A stretch of DNA of 23,912 bases from VFBF01 sp964530695 (GTDB taxonomy: Bacteria > Pseudomonadota > Alphaproteobacteria > Caulobacterales > Aquidulcibacteraceae): contig CAZGYQ010000052.1 in the NCBI GenBank assembly GCA_964530695.1, positions 1-23,912 of the forward strand, read 5' to 3'. How positions within the stretch are numbered: position 1 is the stretch's first letter; each line of letters opens with the position of its first letter. The notes beneath the pieces were generated by a model. It searched no databases. It was not told the DNA's origin and worked only from the letters and a program-made list of their open reading frames with translations. The position numbers and the translations under genes are program-made. Of the stretch, positions 1 through 7,432 are shown one piece after another.

Positions 1-337
1 CCTGCATGAGATCGGCGATCTCCTCGGCGGCGGCGAAGACGTAGGAGAGGTCGGCGTGGCCGTCGCCGCGCCGGCTGGGCGTGCCGACGGCGATGAACAC
101 GGCGTCGGCGTTGCGGATCGCGTCGGAGGCGTCGGTGGTGAACGCGAGACGCCCCTCGCGGACGTTCTGCGCAACCAGTTCGTCGAGGCCGGGCTCGTAG
201 ATCGGCATCTTGCCTTCGCGCAGCAGTGCGATCTTGCGCTCGTCCTTGTCGACGCAGGTCACGTCGTGGCCGAAGTCCGCAAAGCACACGCCGGAGACGA
301 GGCCCACATAGCCGGCGCCGATCATCGTCACGCGCAT
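1..337 (-). CDS. ugd: UDP-glucose 6-dehydrogenase, N-terminal part (cut by window edge)
   Basis: Oxidises UDP-glucose to UDP-glucuronate with two NAD+ in the cytoplasm, feeding surface polysaccharide and lipid A sugar synthesis. About 112 residues are visible. The N-terminus carries a Rossmann dinucleotide motif, GAGYVG at residues 7-12, followed by the family-typical segment MPIYEPGLDEL near residues 44-54 and VGTP near 80-83. These together are diagnostic of the UDP-glucose/GDP-mannose dehydrogenase family; the EPGLDEL segment favours UDP-glucose. The ATG lies 3 nt after the pgm stop codon, and a GGAG about 9 nt upstream sits inside the end of pgm, so the two are co-transcribed and probably translationally coupled. 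The catalytic Cys region is outside the window. GDP-mannose dehydrogenase is the less likely alternative. Confidence 0.93.
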   Translation of the reverse strand, partial: MRVTMIGAGYVGLVSGVCFADFGHDVTCVDKDERKIALLREGKMPIYEPGLDELVAQNVREGRLAFTTDASDAIRNADAVFIAVGTPSRRGDGHADLSYVFAAAEEIADLMQ

Positions 338-340
338 GGC

Positions 341-1864
341 TCAGATCTCCTGGTTGTAGGCGCCGACGCCTTCATACTTGCCGAGGCGCGGTTTCACTTC
401 CTCGCGAAAGAGGGCGCGCATGTCGGCGTCGCTGGTCATGCTTTCAACGACCACCACAAGCTCGGGCTTGTTGGACGAGGCGCGCACCAGCACCCACGAG
501 CCGTCCTCAAGCGTGACGCGGGCGCCGTTGACCGTGTTCACGTCGCGAATGCTGCGGCCGAGGATCTTGCCGCCGTCCTTCGCGAACTGCCCGTATTCGG
601 CGACGATCTTGTCGACCACGCCGTACTTCTTCTCGTCGTCGCAGTGCGGCGACATGGTGAGCGAGGTGAACGAGACGGGCAACGCCTTGCGAAGGTCGGA
701 GACCTTCTTGCCGGGGTTGCGGTCGAGCATGGCGAGGATGGCGATACCGGCGACGATGCCGTCGTCGTAGCCGTAGCCGATCGGATCGCGGAAGAAGAAG
801 TGGCCGGACTTCTCGAAGCCCGCCACCGCCTTGAGTTCCGTGGTGCGGCGCTTGATGTAGGAGTGGCCTGTCTTCCAGTAGTCGACAGTCGCGCCGTTCG
901 CCTTCAGAACCGGATCGACCGCATAGAGGCCCGTCGATTTCACGTCGACGACGAATGTCGCGTTCGGAATCGAGGCGGAGAGGTCGCGCGCGAGCATGAG
1001 GCCCACCTTGTCGGCGAAGATCTCCTCGCCCTCATCGTCCACCACGCCGCAGCGGTCGCCGTCGCCGTCGAAGCCGAGGGCGAGTTCCGCGCCATGCTTG
1101 CGCACGGCGTCGGCCATGGCATGCAGCATTTCGGTGTCTTCGGGGTTGGCGTTGTAGTTCGGGAAGCGCCAGTCGAGTTCACAGTCCACCTCGACCACGT
1201 CGGCGCCGATGCGGCGCAAGGCTTCGGGCGCAAACGCGCCGGCCGTGCCGTTGCCGCAGGCGGCGACCACGCGGATCGGACGCGAGAGCTTCACCTTGGA
1301 GGTGAGGTCCGCGATGTAGCGTTCGCGCATGTCGGCGACGCGAGAAAGCGAGCCGCCCGGACGGGGCTCATACTTCGCGTTGAGCACGATGTCCTTCAGC
1401 TGGCCCATTTCGTCGGGGCCGAAGGTAAGGGGGCGCGCGGCGCCCATCTTCACGCCGGTCCAGCCGTTCTCGTTGTGGGACGCCGTGACCATCGCCACCG
1501 CCGGCGCATCAAGGGCGAACTGGGCGAAATAGGCGGTCGGCGAGAGCGCCAGACCGATGTCGATGACCTCGCAACCGGCCTGGATGAGGCCGAGCGTCAG
1601 CGCCTGCTTGATCGTCAGGGAATAGGACCGGTAGTCGTGGCCGACGACGATCTTCGGCTCCACGCCCATCTTGTGGAGCAGGGTCCCGAGTCCGAGGCCG
1701 AGCGCCTCCACGCCCAGGGCGTTCAGCTCCGGCGCCTTGGCGGAGCCCGGCGCGCCGAACCACCAGCGCGCGTCGTATTCACGGAACCCTGTGGCCTTCA
1801 CGAGAGGCGTCGTCTCGAAGGCGTAGGAATTGGACGCGAGTTCAGTCGCCGGTTTGGGGAACAT
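341..1864 (-). CDS. Phosphoglucomutase/phosphomannomutase
   Basis: Alpha-D-phosphohexomutase of 507 aa that interconverts hexose 6- and 1-phosphates, giving Glc-1-P or Man-1-P for nucleotide sugars. All four family signatures are present: the phosphoserine loop TASHNENGWTG with Ser129, the Mg-binding loop DGDGDR at 266-271, the sugar-binding EKSGHFFF at 351-358, and the phosphate-binding RASSNKPEL at 461-469. The frame stays open upstream to 2089, but the ATG at 1864 is preferred: AGGA lies 8 nt before it and homology begins just after it. The next gene downstream is ugd, so a Glc-6-P to Glc-1-P role is likely. UDP-glucose pyrophosphorylase, needed between them, is not in view. Preference for glucose or mannose cannot be read from the sequence. 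The downstream ATG choice leaves a 223 bp divergent spacer to gpmA. Confidence 0.93.
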   Translation of the reverse strand: MFPKPATELASNSYAFETTPLVKATGFREYDARWWFGAPGSAKAPELNALGVEALGLGLGTLLHKMGVEPKIVVGHDYRSYSLTIKQALTLGLIQAGCEVIDIGLALSPTAYFAQFALDAPAVAMVTASHNENGWTGVKMGAARPLTFGPDEMGQLKDIVLNAKYEPRPGGSLSRVADMRERYIADLTSKVKLSRPIRVVAACGNGTAGAFAPEALRRIGADVVEVDCELDWRFPNYNANPEDTEMLHAMADAVRKHGAELALGFDGDGDRCGVVDDEGEEIFADKVGLMLARDLSASIPNATFVVDVKSTGLYAVDPVLKANGATVDYWKTGHSYIKRRTTELKAVAGFEKSGHFFFRDPIGYGYDDGIVAGIAILAMLDRNPGKKVSDLRKALPVSFTSLTMSPHCDDEKKYGVVDKIVAEYGQFAKDGGKILGRSIRDVNTVNGARVTLEDGSWVLVRASSNKPELVVVVESMTSDADMRALFREEVKPRLGKYEGVGAYNQEI

Positions 1865-1890
1865 GGGGATCCTGTAAGAGAAGTGGCGTG

Positions 1891-1919
1891 GTTCTAGACG
1901 GACCAGACCGCCCGGGCAA
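1891..1919 (-). promoter_or_regulatory. Predicted housekeeping promoter of pgm-ugd
   Basis: Read on the minus strand, TTGCCCG is followed after 14 nt by TCTAGAAC. This resembles the Caulobacter sigma-73 consensus (TTGACGS, 10-14 nt, GCTANAWC). It lies about 27 nt upstream of the chosen pgm start. Prediction from sequence only. Confidence 0.4.
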
Positions 1920-2087
1920 CGCGGCGTGTTGCAGGTGCGAAAGGCAAAGGTGTGGCAGGGCGGATGCACGCGTGGGTAGGGGTCAGATTCCGCCGGCTGC
2001 ATGCAGGGTCTGGACCATCGCATCCATGACAGGGTGCGCGACAAGCGGGCGCTTGACGGCGCGCGCGACGGTAGCGGATGACGGCGC

Positions 2088-2801
2088 ATGTCTCATCTTG
2101 CCCTCATCCGCCACGGCCAGAGCCAGTGGAACCTCGACAACCGCTTCACTGGCTGGGTCGACGTCAATCTCACCGCTGAAGGCGAGGCGCAGGCCCGCCG
2201 CTCCGGGGAGTTGCTCAAGGCCTCCGGCGTCCACTTCGACCGGCTCTATACGTCGGTGCAGACGCGGGCGATCCGCACCGGCCAGATCGCCATCGAGGCG
2301 ATGGGCGAGGCGTGGCTGCCGGTGGTCAAGGACTGGCGGCTGAACGAGCGCCACTACGGCGGCCTCACCGGCCTCGACAAGAAAGAGACCGCCGCCAGGC
2401 ACGGCGAGGAGCAGGTGCTGGTCTGGCGCCGTTCCTACGACATCCCGCCGCCGCCGCTCGCGGCGGGCGGGGAGTTCGACCTCTCCGGGGACCGCCGCTA
2501 CGCCGGCGTCGCGGTGCCGGCGGCCGAGAGCCTCAAGGATACGCTCGCGCGGGTGCTGCCCTACTGGGAAGGCGTCATCGCGCCGGAGCTGAAGGCGGGC
2601 AAGAACCTGATGGTCGCTGCGCACGGCAATTCGCTGCGCGCGATCGTGAAACTCCTTTTCAACGTGCCGGACGACAGGATCGTCGGCGTGGAAATCCCCA
2701 CCGGCAATCCGCTGCTGATCGATCTCGACGCCGCGCTGCGCGTGACGGGCGCGCGCTATCTCGACGAAGCCCGCGCGCAACCGCTGCCGGCGCTCGCGTG
2801 A
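2088..2801 (+). CDS. gpmA: 2,3-bisphosphoglycerate-dependent phosphoglycerate mutase
   Basis: Glycolytic and gluconeogenic enzyme interconverting 3- and 2-phosphoglycerate through a phosphohistidine. The 237 aa protein begins with the histidine-phosphatase signature LIRHGQSQWN, with phospho-acceptor His9. It continues with FTGWVDVNLT near 20-29, LNERHYGGLTG with catalytic Glu87 near 85-95, and AAHGNSLRA with His179. Length and motif order fit dPGM rather than a generic histidine phosphatase. No strong Shine-Dalgarno is seen before the ATG at 2088. The stop codon overlaps the GTG start of the deaminase gene (GTGA), so the two are translationally coupled. It is divergent from pgm. Confidence 0.96.
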   Translation: MSHLALIRHGQSQWNLDNRFTGWVDVNLTAEGEAQARRSGELLKASGVHFDRLYTSVQTRAIRTGQIAIEAMGEAWLPVVKDWRLNERHYGGLTGLDKKETAARHGEEQVLVWRRSYDIPPPPLAAGGEFDLSGDRRYAGVAVPAAESLKDTLARVLPYWEGVIAPELKAGKNLMVAAHGNSLRAIVKLLFNVPDDRIVGVEIPTGNPLLIDLDAALRVTGARYLDEARAQPLPALA

Positions 2802-3244
2802 ACGACGAGGCCTTCATGCGCGCGGCGCTCGATCTCGCGGCGGTGCTGAAGGGACGTACGGGGCCAAATCCCACCGTGGGCTGCGTGATCGTGAAGGATG
2901 GCGCGGTCGTCGGTCAGGGCGCGACTGGCGAAGGCGGGCGACCGCACGCCGAGGAGGTCGCGCTCGATGTTGCGGGAGCGCTCGCCGAAGGGGCGACCGC
3001 CTATGTGACGCTTGAACCGTGCGCGCAGAGATCCACGGGTGCGGCGAGCTGTTCGCAGCGCCTTGTTTCGGCCCGCGTGGCGCGGGTCGTCATCGCCGTG
3101 GCCGACCCGCATCCGTTCGCCGCGGGCGCGGGCGTGGAACGGCTTCGCGCAGCGGGAGCCGTCGTCGAGACAGGCCTGCTCGGAGCCGAAGCCGCTGTGC
3201 TGAACGCGGATTTTTTTGCCGCCGTTGCTGGGGCCGGCGGATAG
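2798..3244 (+). CDS. Stand-alone RibD-type pyrimidine deaminase domain protein
   Basis: A 148 aa protein equivalent to the N-terminal half of RibD, which deaminates 2,5-diamino-6-ribosylamino-4(3H)-pyrimidinone 5'-phosphate in riboflavin synthesis. Visible features are the substrate loop GRTGPNPTVGCVIV at 19-32, the zinc/proton-shuttle motif HAE at 50-52, TLEPC with Cys75, and a second Cys at 85. The C-terminal segment (VADPHPFAAGAGVERLRAAG) follows RibD closely. The C-terminal reductase domain is absent: a TAG stop follows at 3242-3244. The two zinc cysteines are separated by nine residues, where I recall eight in typical RibD (C-x8-C with GRTPP), and the GRTPP loop is replaced. It could therefore be a specialised or degenerate deaminase. 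The GTG start at 2798 overlaps the gpmA stop by 4 nt. Confidence 0.8.
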   Translation: MNDEAFMRAALDLAAVLKGRTGPNPTVGCVIVKDGAVVGQGATGEGGRPHAEEVALDVAGALAEGATAYVTLEPCAQRSTGAASCSQRLVSARVARVVIAVADPHPFAAGAGVERLRAAGAVVETGLLGAEAAVLNADFFAAVAGAGG

Positions 3245-3245
3245 C

Positions 3246-3314
3246 AGGGAGCGCGGGCCTTCAGGCCCGCAAATTCGTCGGGGACCTAGGCAGGCCCGAA
3301 GGCCCGCGCTCCCT
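3246..3314 (-). repeat. REP-like inverted hairpin pair between convergent genes
   Basis: Two 23-nt arms (3246-3268 and 3292-3314) are inverted copies matching at 21 of 23 positions. The left unit also folds on itself: GCGGGCCT, TC, AGGCCCGC (3253-3270). It lies 1 nt after the deaminase stop and 3 nt before the glycosyltransferase stop, so it can serve as a bidirectional terminator. It shares its architecture with the pair at 17256-17365. Strand is nominal. Confidence 0.75.
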
Positions 3315-3317
3315 TAC

Positions 3318-4355
3318 CTACTGAGCCGATCCGCTCTTGATCTTCTCGTACAGCGACATCGCTGCGCGCACGAAGGCCTGCTTGGTGAACTCCGCCTCGT
3401 AGGCGCGCTTGCCGTTTGCGACGAGGGTGCAGGTGAGGCCGCCGTCTTCCAGCACCCGCTGCAGCGCATCGCGCAGGGCGTGGACATTGTCCTTTGGCAC
3501 CAACAGCGCGTTGACTTCGTGGGTGACGGTCGCCGCGGGGCCCGCGGCGTCGGCGACGACCAGCGGCTTGCCGGCGGCCCATGCCTCGACGGTCACGGTG
3601 CCGAACGGTTCATAGCGAGACGGAAACGCGACAATGTCACAGGCGCCAAGCAGGGCCGCACGGTCCGTGCGCCAGCCGAGGAAGCGGACGCGGTCATTCA
3701 GCCCCAGCGTTTCCGCGCGTTGCTTCAGTTCGGCTTCGAGCGGACCGGAGCCGGCGATCCACGCGTACACCCCCGGCAGTTGCGCCACGGCGTCCAGCAG
3801 CGTGTCGATCCCCTTCTTCCAGTGCAGCCGCGCCAGCGCCAGCACGACGGGCGCGTCGGCGGGAGTGTCCAGGCTCGCGCGGGAGACAGGCTCGGCAGGT
3901 TCGATCGCCGCAAAGGTGTGGAGCGTGGAGACACGGTCGGCGGGCGCGCCCTGGTCGATGATGTGGCGGGCGATGTCCTTGGTGACGCCCGCCTGCCACG
4001 CGCAATTCGTGAAGCGCGACAGTTTGTAGTAGCCTCCGTACCAGCCGAGGCTCTTCTCGCGCCATTGCGCCGGGGCGAACATGCCGGCGCGGCCCATCCA
4101 GTAGTGGATGACGTCGGGCGAGAATTCGTGAATGGCGTTGCGGATCGTCCTCTGCGTGGGGAGGCGCCAGATCTTGTTGAAGGACGCCTCGTCGACCTGC
4201 ACGCCTGCCGCGCGGATGGCCGCGATCCGGTCCGGCGCCCCCCGGGTCACCACGCGTTGTTCAACGCCGGCGTCCGCCAGCGCGAGCACGCCGTCGAGCA
4301 TCATCGTTTCCGCGCCGCCCGCGTCGGCGCCGGCCATGACGTGCAGGACACGCAT
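3318..4355 (-). CDS. GT4-family glycosyltransferase
   Basis: Retaining GT-B glycosyltransferase of 345 aa, probably acting on a lipid-linked or LPS-core acceptor at the inner face of the membrane. The N-terminal GT-B domain starts with MRVLHVMAGADAGGAETMM, whose Gly-rich loop is typical of GT4 enzymes. The nucleotide-sugar domain has LARLHWKKGID (Arg176, Lys181) and the E-x7-E signature EPFGTVTVE (Glu249 and Glu257). There are no membrane segments. The ATG at 4355 has AGGA 8 nt upstream. It follows kdsA on the same strand with a 126 bp gap holding its own predicted promoter, so it may be only partly co-transcribed. The Kdo neighbour suggests an LPS role; donor and acceptor cannot be read from sequence. 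Confidence 0.88.
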   Translation of the reverse strand: MRVLHVMAGADAGGAETMMLDGVLALADAGVEQRVVTRGAPDRIAAIRAAGVQVDEASFNKIWRLPTQRTIRNAIHEFSPDVIHYWMGRAGMFAPAQWREKSLGWYGGYYKLSRFTNCAWQAGVTKDIARHIIDQGAPADRVSTLHTFAAIEPAEPVSRASLDTPADAPVVLALARLHWKKGIDTLLDAVAQLPGVYAWIAGSGPLEAELKQRAETLGLNDRVRFLGWRTDRAALLGACDIVAFPSRYEPFGTVTVEAWAAGKPLVVADAAGPAATVTHEVNALLVPKDNVHALRDALQRVLEDGGLTCTLVANGKRAYEAEFTKQAFVRAAMSLYEKIKSGSAQ

Positions 4356-4387
4356 GCAGTTTCCTGAAGGTTGTTGAAGTCAGGCAG

Positions 4388-4417
4388 GAGATACCCGGAC
4401 CGTCACGCAACCGTCAA
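4388..4417 (-). promoter_or_regulatory. Predicted promoter of the glycosyltransferase gene
   Basis: On the minus strand TTGACG (4412-4417) is separated by 18 nt from TATCTC (4388-4393), about 32 nt upstream of the ATG. A good -35 and fair -10 suggest independent expression from kdsA. Prediction only. Confidence 0.45.
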
Positions 4418-4481
4418 ACACGAACGCCTTGTGCAACTGCGTAAGACGTAGACTGTGGCGCCTGCACCGCAGCAAAGGGGC

Positions 4482-5321
4482 TTAGACTGGATCGGCCTTT
4501 GCCAGCCTGTCGAAGGCCATCAGCGATTCAACCAGCGCGGGCAGCTCGGCGAAGGGCACCATGTTCGGGCCGTCGGAGGGCGCCTTCTCCGGGTCAGGGT
4601 GCGTTTCGATGAACACCGCCGCGACGCCGATGGAGATGGCGGCGCGCGCGAGCACCGGCACGAACTGGCGCTCGCCGCCCGAGCTGTCGCCCTTGCCGCC
4701 GGGCTGTTGCACGGAATGCGTGGCGTCAAAGACGACCGGCGACCCGAAGCTCTTCATGATCGGCAGCGCGCGCATGTCGGAGACGAGCGTGTTGTAGCCG
4801 AAGGACACCCCGCGCTCGCAAGCCATGACGTTCGGGTTGCCCGACCCCGTTACCTTGGCGAGCACGTTCTTCATGTCCCACGGCGCGAGGAACTGGCCCT
4901 TCTTGACGTTGATCGCCTTGCCGGTCTCGGCGGCGGCGATCAGCAGATCCGTCTGGCGGCAGAGATAGGCGGGGATCTGCAGCACATCGACGACCGCGGC
5001 CACGTCCGCGCACTGGTCGGGTAGGTGGACATCGGTGATCACGGGCACGCCGAGCTTGCCGCGGATTTCCTCGAAAACGGGCCCTGCGTACTCTAGCCCC
5101 GCCCCGCGCTTGCCGGCGAGGGAGGAGCGGTTCGCCTTGTCGAAACTGGTCTTGTAGATGAAGCCCGCGCCCGCTTTCGCGAAAACGCCCTTGAGATGCT
5201 CAGCCGTCTCAAGCGCGTGCGCGCGGCTTTCCATGGCGCAGGGGCCGGCGATGAAGACGAGCGGGAGATCGTTGCCGATCTTCAGGTCGCCGACGCGGAT
5301 GGTGGCGTTGGGTGATGTCAT
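4482..5321 (-). CDS. kdsA: 3-deoxy-8-phosphooctulonate synthase
   Basis: Condenses phosphoenolpyruvate with arabinose 5-phosphate to Kdo-8-phosphate, the first committed step to the Kdo of LPS inner core. The 279 aa protein has all landmarks: IAGPCAMES at 24-32, KTSFDKANRSS at 57-67, ITDVH near 95-99, DATHSVQQPGG at 199-209, and ETHPDPEKAPSDGPNM at 239-254. Cys28, His202, Glu239 and Asp250 occupy the four metal-ligand positions of the Aquifex type, where E. coli has Asn in place of the Cys. It should therefore be a class II metal-dependent enzyme. The ATG has no clear Shine-Dalgarno, and a predicted promoter places transcription start at or next to it. The glycosyltransferase follows downstream. 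Confidence 0.96.
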   Translation of the reverse strand: MTSPNATIRVGDLKIGNDLPLVFIAGPCAMESRAHALETAEHLKGVFAKAGAGFIYKTSFDKANRSSLAGKRGAGLEYAGPVFEEIRGKLGVPVITDVHLPDQCADVAAVVDVLQIPAYLCRQTDLLIAAAETGKAINVKKGQFLAPWDMKNVLAKVTGSGNPNVMACERGVSFGYNTLVSDMRALPIMKSFGSPVVFDATHSVQQPGGKGDSSGGERQFVPVLARAAISIGVAAVFIETHPDPEKAPSDGPNMVPFAELPALVESLMAFDRLAKADPV

Positions 5322-5327
5322 CGGCGT

Positions 5328-5356
5328 GAAATAGAGGCTCGGGCCCCGGATCGCAA
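5328..5356 (-). promoter_or_regulatory. Predicted promoter giving a leaderless kdsA transcript
   Basis: On the minus strand TTGCGA (5351-5356) is 17 nt from TATTTC (5328-5333). The -10 element ends only 6 nt before the kdsA ATG, so transcription would begin at or beside the start codon. This fits the missing Shine-Dalgarno. Prediction only. Confidence 0.45.
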
Positions 5357-5388
5357 CGCGGCTTGTGCTTCCAGCCCGCAGGCGATGC

Positions 5389-5772
5389 TCAGGCGCGGGC
5401 CCGCAGCACGGCGTTGATGCGGACGGCCAACGCCGACGCCGAGACAGGTTTCACCAGATAGCCGCTAACGCCGAGAGCGGTGATCTGCTGGACGAGAGAG
5501 GCTTCCGTACGGCCGGTCATCATGATCACAGGGAGACTGATTGTTGCTGGCGTCGCGCGGATCGCCGCCAGCGTATCGACGCCGCCGAGTTTTGGCATTT
5601 CAACGTCAAGCAGCACGAGGTCGGTCCGGCCACGTTCGATCTCCGCGAGCGCCTTTTCGCCGTTCTCGGCGTGCGAGATGCGGTGTACGCCGATCGCACG
5701 CAGCGACGACGCCACCAGCTGGCGCATTGATTCTTGGTCGTCGACAACAAGAACGCGAAGAGATGCAAGCAT
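5389..5772 (-). CDS. Single-domain CheY-like response regulator
   Basis: A 127 aa receiver domain with no output domain, so it probably signals by protein contact or phosphotransfer. Canonical residues are present: acidic pair Asp11-Asp12 (VVDDQ), phospho-acceptor Asp56 in LLDVEMP, Thr86 in MMTGRT and Lys108 in YLVKP. No histidine kinase or chemotaxis gene lies in the window, so the partner is unknown. It sits 67 bp upstream of kdsA and 59 bp downstream of the membrane hydrolase gene on the same strand; co-transcription with the hydrolase is possible but unproven. No convincing Shine-Dalgarno precedes the ATG at 5772. DivK-, CpdR- or CheY-type roles cannot be told apart from sequence alone. 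Confidence 0.92.
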   Translation of the reverse strand: MLASLRVLVVDDQESMRQLVASSLRAIGVHRISHAENGEKALAEIERGRTDLVLLDVEMPKLGGVDTLAAIRATPATISLPVIMMTGRTEASLVQQITALGVSGYLVKPVSASALAVRINAVLRARA

Positions 5773-5831
5773 GCGCGCACCGTGGCGCGTGTTGGTGAAC
5801 CGTTGATGAAGGCATGGACGGGATCGGGCGA

Positions 5832-7319
5832 TCAGCCCTGCGCGGCCTTCCTCGCTTCTCCGGCGATGTAGTCGGCAATGACCTCAGCGATTTCCGGCTG
5901 GTCAAAGTAGGTGGTGTGGATGAGGCTGTCCCACGTCATCGCATCGGTCGCCATGGCGTTCATGGATGCGTTGGTGTCCGGCCCGACGGTGAACAGCGCC
6001 CAGCGATACCGTTCGATGAGCTTGCCGGCGCTCTCGGCCGCGGCCTTCTGCATGCGTTGGGCGACCTCGCCGTCCACCACGTGCTCTTTGACGCCGTAGG
6101 TGTGCGAGGCGGTGGCGACATTGCCGATGCGCTCGTCGCCGTCCTGGCCGAACGCCATGCCCTTCACAATTCCGCTGATGGCGCCGTTCAGATATCCGCG
6201 CAGCGCCCACTCCGGCAGCAGCCCGCCGAACAGCCGCGCGAGCGCGTAGGCGACAGCGAAGATCAGCGGCGCGCCGAGCAGGCCGCCGAGCATGATCCAG
6301 CCGCCGAGGCCGACCAGTGTTATCGGCGCGCCGTTCTGGTCCACCAGACTTGAGGGCGCGTTTACGCCTGCAAGTCCGAGCAGCCACATGGCGAGCCCGC
6401 CCAGCGCCACGAGGCTGATGGCGCGCACGCCCCACACGATCCCCGATGTCCGCGAGCCGCGCCACAGCGAGCCCTTCGGGAACGGCTGCACCGGAAGCTG
6501 CTCGATCTTCTGGAGGAAGGCGATCGCCTCGTCGTTGGGATGCCAGAGCGAGAAGAGCGCAGCATTTCCGTTCTTCTTGGCCCGCAGGCGCATGATCCGG
6601 CGCAGGCCCTGCAGCGCGATCGGGAAGATGAAGAAGAGCGGAATGACGCTCAGGCCGGTGAGGCCCAGTGTCAGGAACGTCGATGCGGCGAGGGACTTGT
6701 TCTGCGCCGCCAGCGCGCGCGCCTGCTCCTCGAGTTCCGCCGGCGTCAGGTTGCTGCCCGCCGCCTGCGCCGCCGCCGTGATCTGCGCGAGCGTGGCGTC
6801 GAAACTGCGGGTCTGCTCGGCGGCCATGAAGATCAGCGCGATGCCGAGCAGGATCAGGGTGATCACGCTGATGACGGAGATGATCAGGAAGATGATGCCG
6901 CCGAGCGATTCGGAGGCGGAGAGCTCCGCCTTGAAGAACGGCGTGCCCACGGTGGTGATGCTGTCGACCTTCTGCTTCTTCTTGCCGCGTCGCCACGAGA
7001 TCATGGTCGCGGCGTCGTTGGCGACGTTGCCGCCGTGGCTGTGACCGAGGACGTGGACGCCGGCGTATTCCTTGGCGGCCTGCTTGAGGGTCTTTGCGAG
7101 TTTTTCAGAACCGATTTCACGACCCTTGGCGCTGTTGGCGCCCGACCACAGGTGCGGGATGACGTCGGCGACGACGCCGTGAGAAGCGAGCCGCTTCGTC
7201 AGCCGCTCGGAAAACACCGATCCGCGCTGGAACCATTTCTGGCCCTCCGGCCCGGTCGCAGTGTCGCCGGTGCCGTGCACCGTGACGATCGCGATGCGAT
7301 CACTCTTGCTGTCGCTCAT
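5832..7319 (-). CDS. Membrane-embedded alpha/beta hydrolase-fold protein with split catalytic domain
   Basis: A 495 aa protein whose ends form an alpha/beta hydrolase and whose middle is membrane-bound. The N-terminal part has an oxyanion-type HGTGDT at 15-20 and a nucleophile elbow GHSHGG with Ser94. Four hydrophobic segments follow at about 141-165, 213-236, 298-318 and 337-363. HPNDEAIAFL at 260-269 may supply the acid (Asp263), and IHTTYFDQPEIAEVIADYI at 467-485 probably supplies the catalytic His468. The loop 166-212 is Ala/Gln-rich and may be helical. The substrate is unknown; a lipase, esterase or acyl-hydrolase activity at the cytoplasmic face of the membrane is an inference. It is divergent from the epimerase gene and followed by a CheY-like receiver. 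I do not recognise a named family. Confidence 0.75.
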   Translation of the reverse strand: MSDSKSDRIAIVTVHGTGDTATGPEGQKWFQRGSVFSERLTKRLASHGVVADVIPHLWSGANSAKGREIGSEKLAKTLKQAAKEYAGVHVLGHSHGGNVANDAATMISWRRGKKKQKVDSITTVGTPFFKAELSASESLGGIIFLIISVISVITLILLGIALIFMAAEQTRSFDATLAQITAAAQAAGSNLTPAELEEQARALAAQNKSLAASTFLTLGLTGLSVIPLFFIFPIALQGLRRIMRLRAKKNGNAALFSLWHPNDEAIAFLQKIEQLPVQPFPKGSLWRGSRTSGIVWGVRAISLVALGGLAMWLLGLAGVNAPSSLVDQNGAPITLVGLGGWIMLGGLLGAPLIFAVAYALARLFGGLLPEWALRGYLNGAISGIVKGMAFGQDGDERIGNVATASHTYGVKEHVVDGEVAQRMQKAAAESAGKLIERYRWALFTVGPDTNASMNAMATDAMTWDSLIHTTYFDQPEIAEVIADYIAGEARKAAQG

Positions 7320-7349
7320 CGACCATCCCCATGGCTCATGACCGACGTT

Positions 7350-7378
7350 CCATTAGGGCGCCCGGGCCCCGCTTCCAA
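7350..7378 (-). promoter_or_regulatory. Predicted promoter of the membrane hydrolase gene
   Basis: On the minus strand TTGGAA (7373-7378) is 17 nt from TAATGG (7350-7355), giving a leader of about 25 nt before the ATG at 7319. Prediction only. Confidence 0.4.
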
Positions 7379-7395
7379 GGCGAAAGCGGCCCGCA

Positions 7396-7423
7396 TTGAC
7401 TTGGGGGCTTGCGACCCTAGGGT
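7396..7423 (+). promoter_or_regulatory. Predicted promoter of the epimerase gene
   Basis: TTGACT (7396-7401) is 16 nt from TAGGGT (7418-7423). The -10 ends 9 nt before the ATG at 7433, and no Shine-Dalgarno is present, so the transcript would be nearly leaderless. Prediction only. Confidence 0.4.
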
Positions 7424-7432
7424 CCCGCCCGC

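Noticed and set aside
56..1897. 613-aa open frame on the plus strand
   Set aside because: Antisense to pgm and ugd, whose motifs are unambiguous. The His/Ala/Val/Asp-rich translation is typical of the complement of GC-rich coding DNA.
1983..2780. 265-aa open frame antisense to gpmA
   Set aside because: GpmA has all catalytic motifs; this frame has no recognisable domain and a composition typical of a shadow frame.
3216..4367. 383-aa plus-strand frame opposite the glycosyltransferase
   Set aside because: Starts inside the deaminase gene, crosses the REP-like repeat, and has no domain; the minus-strand GT4 motifs are clear.
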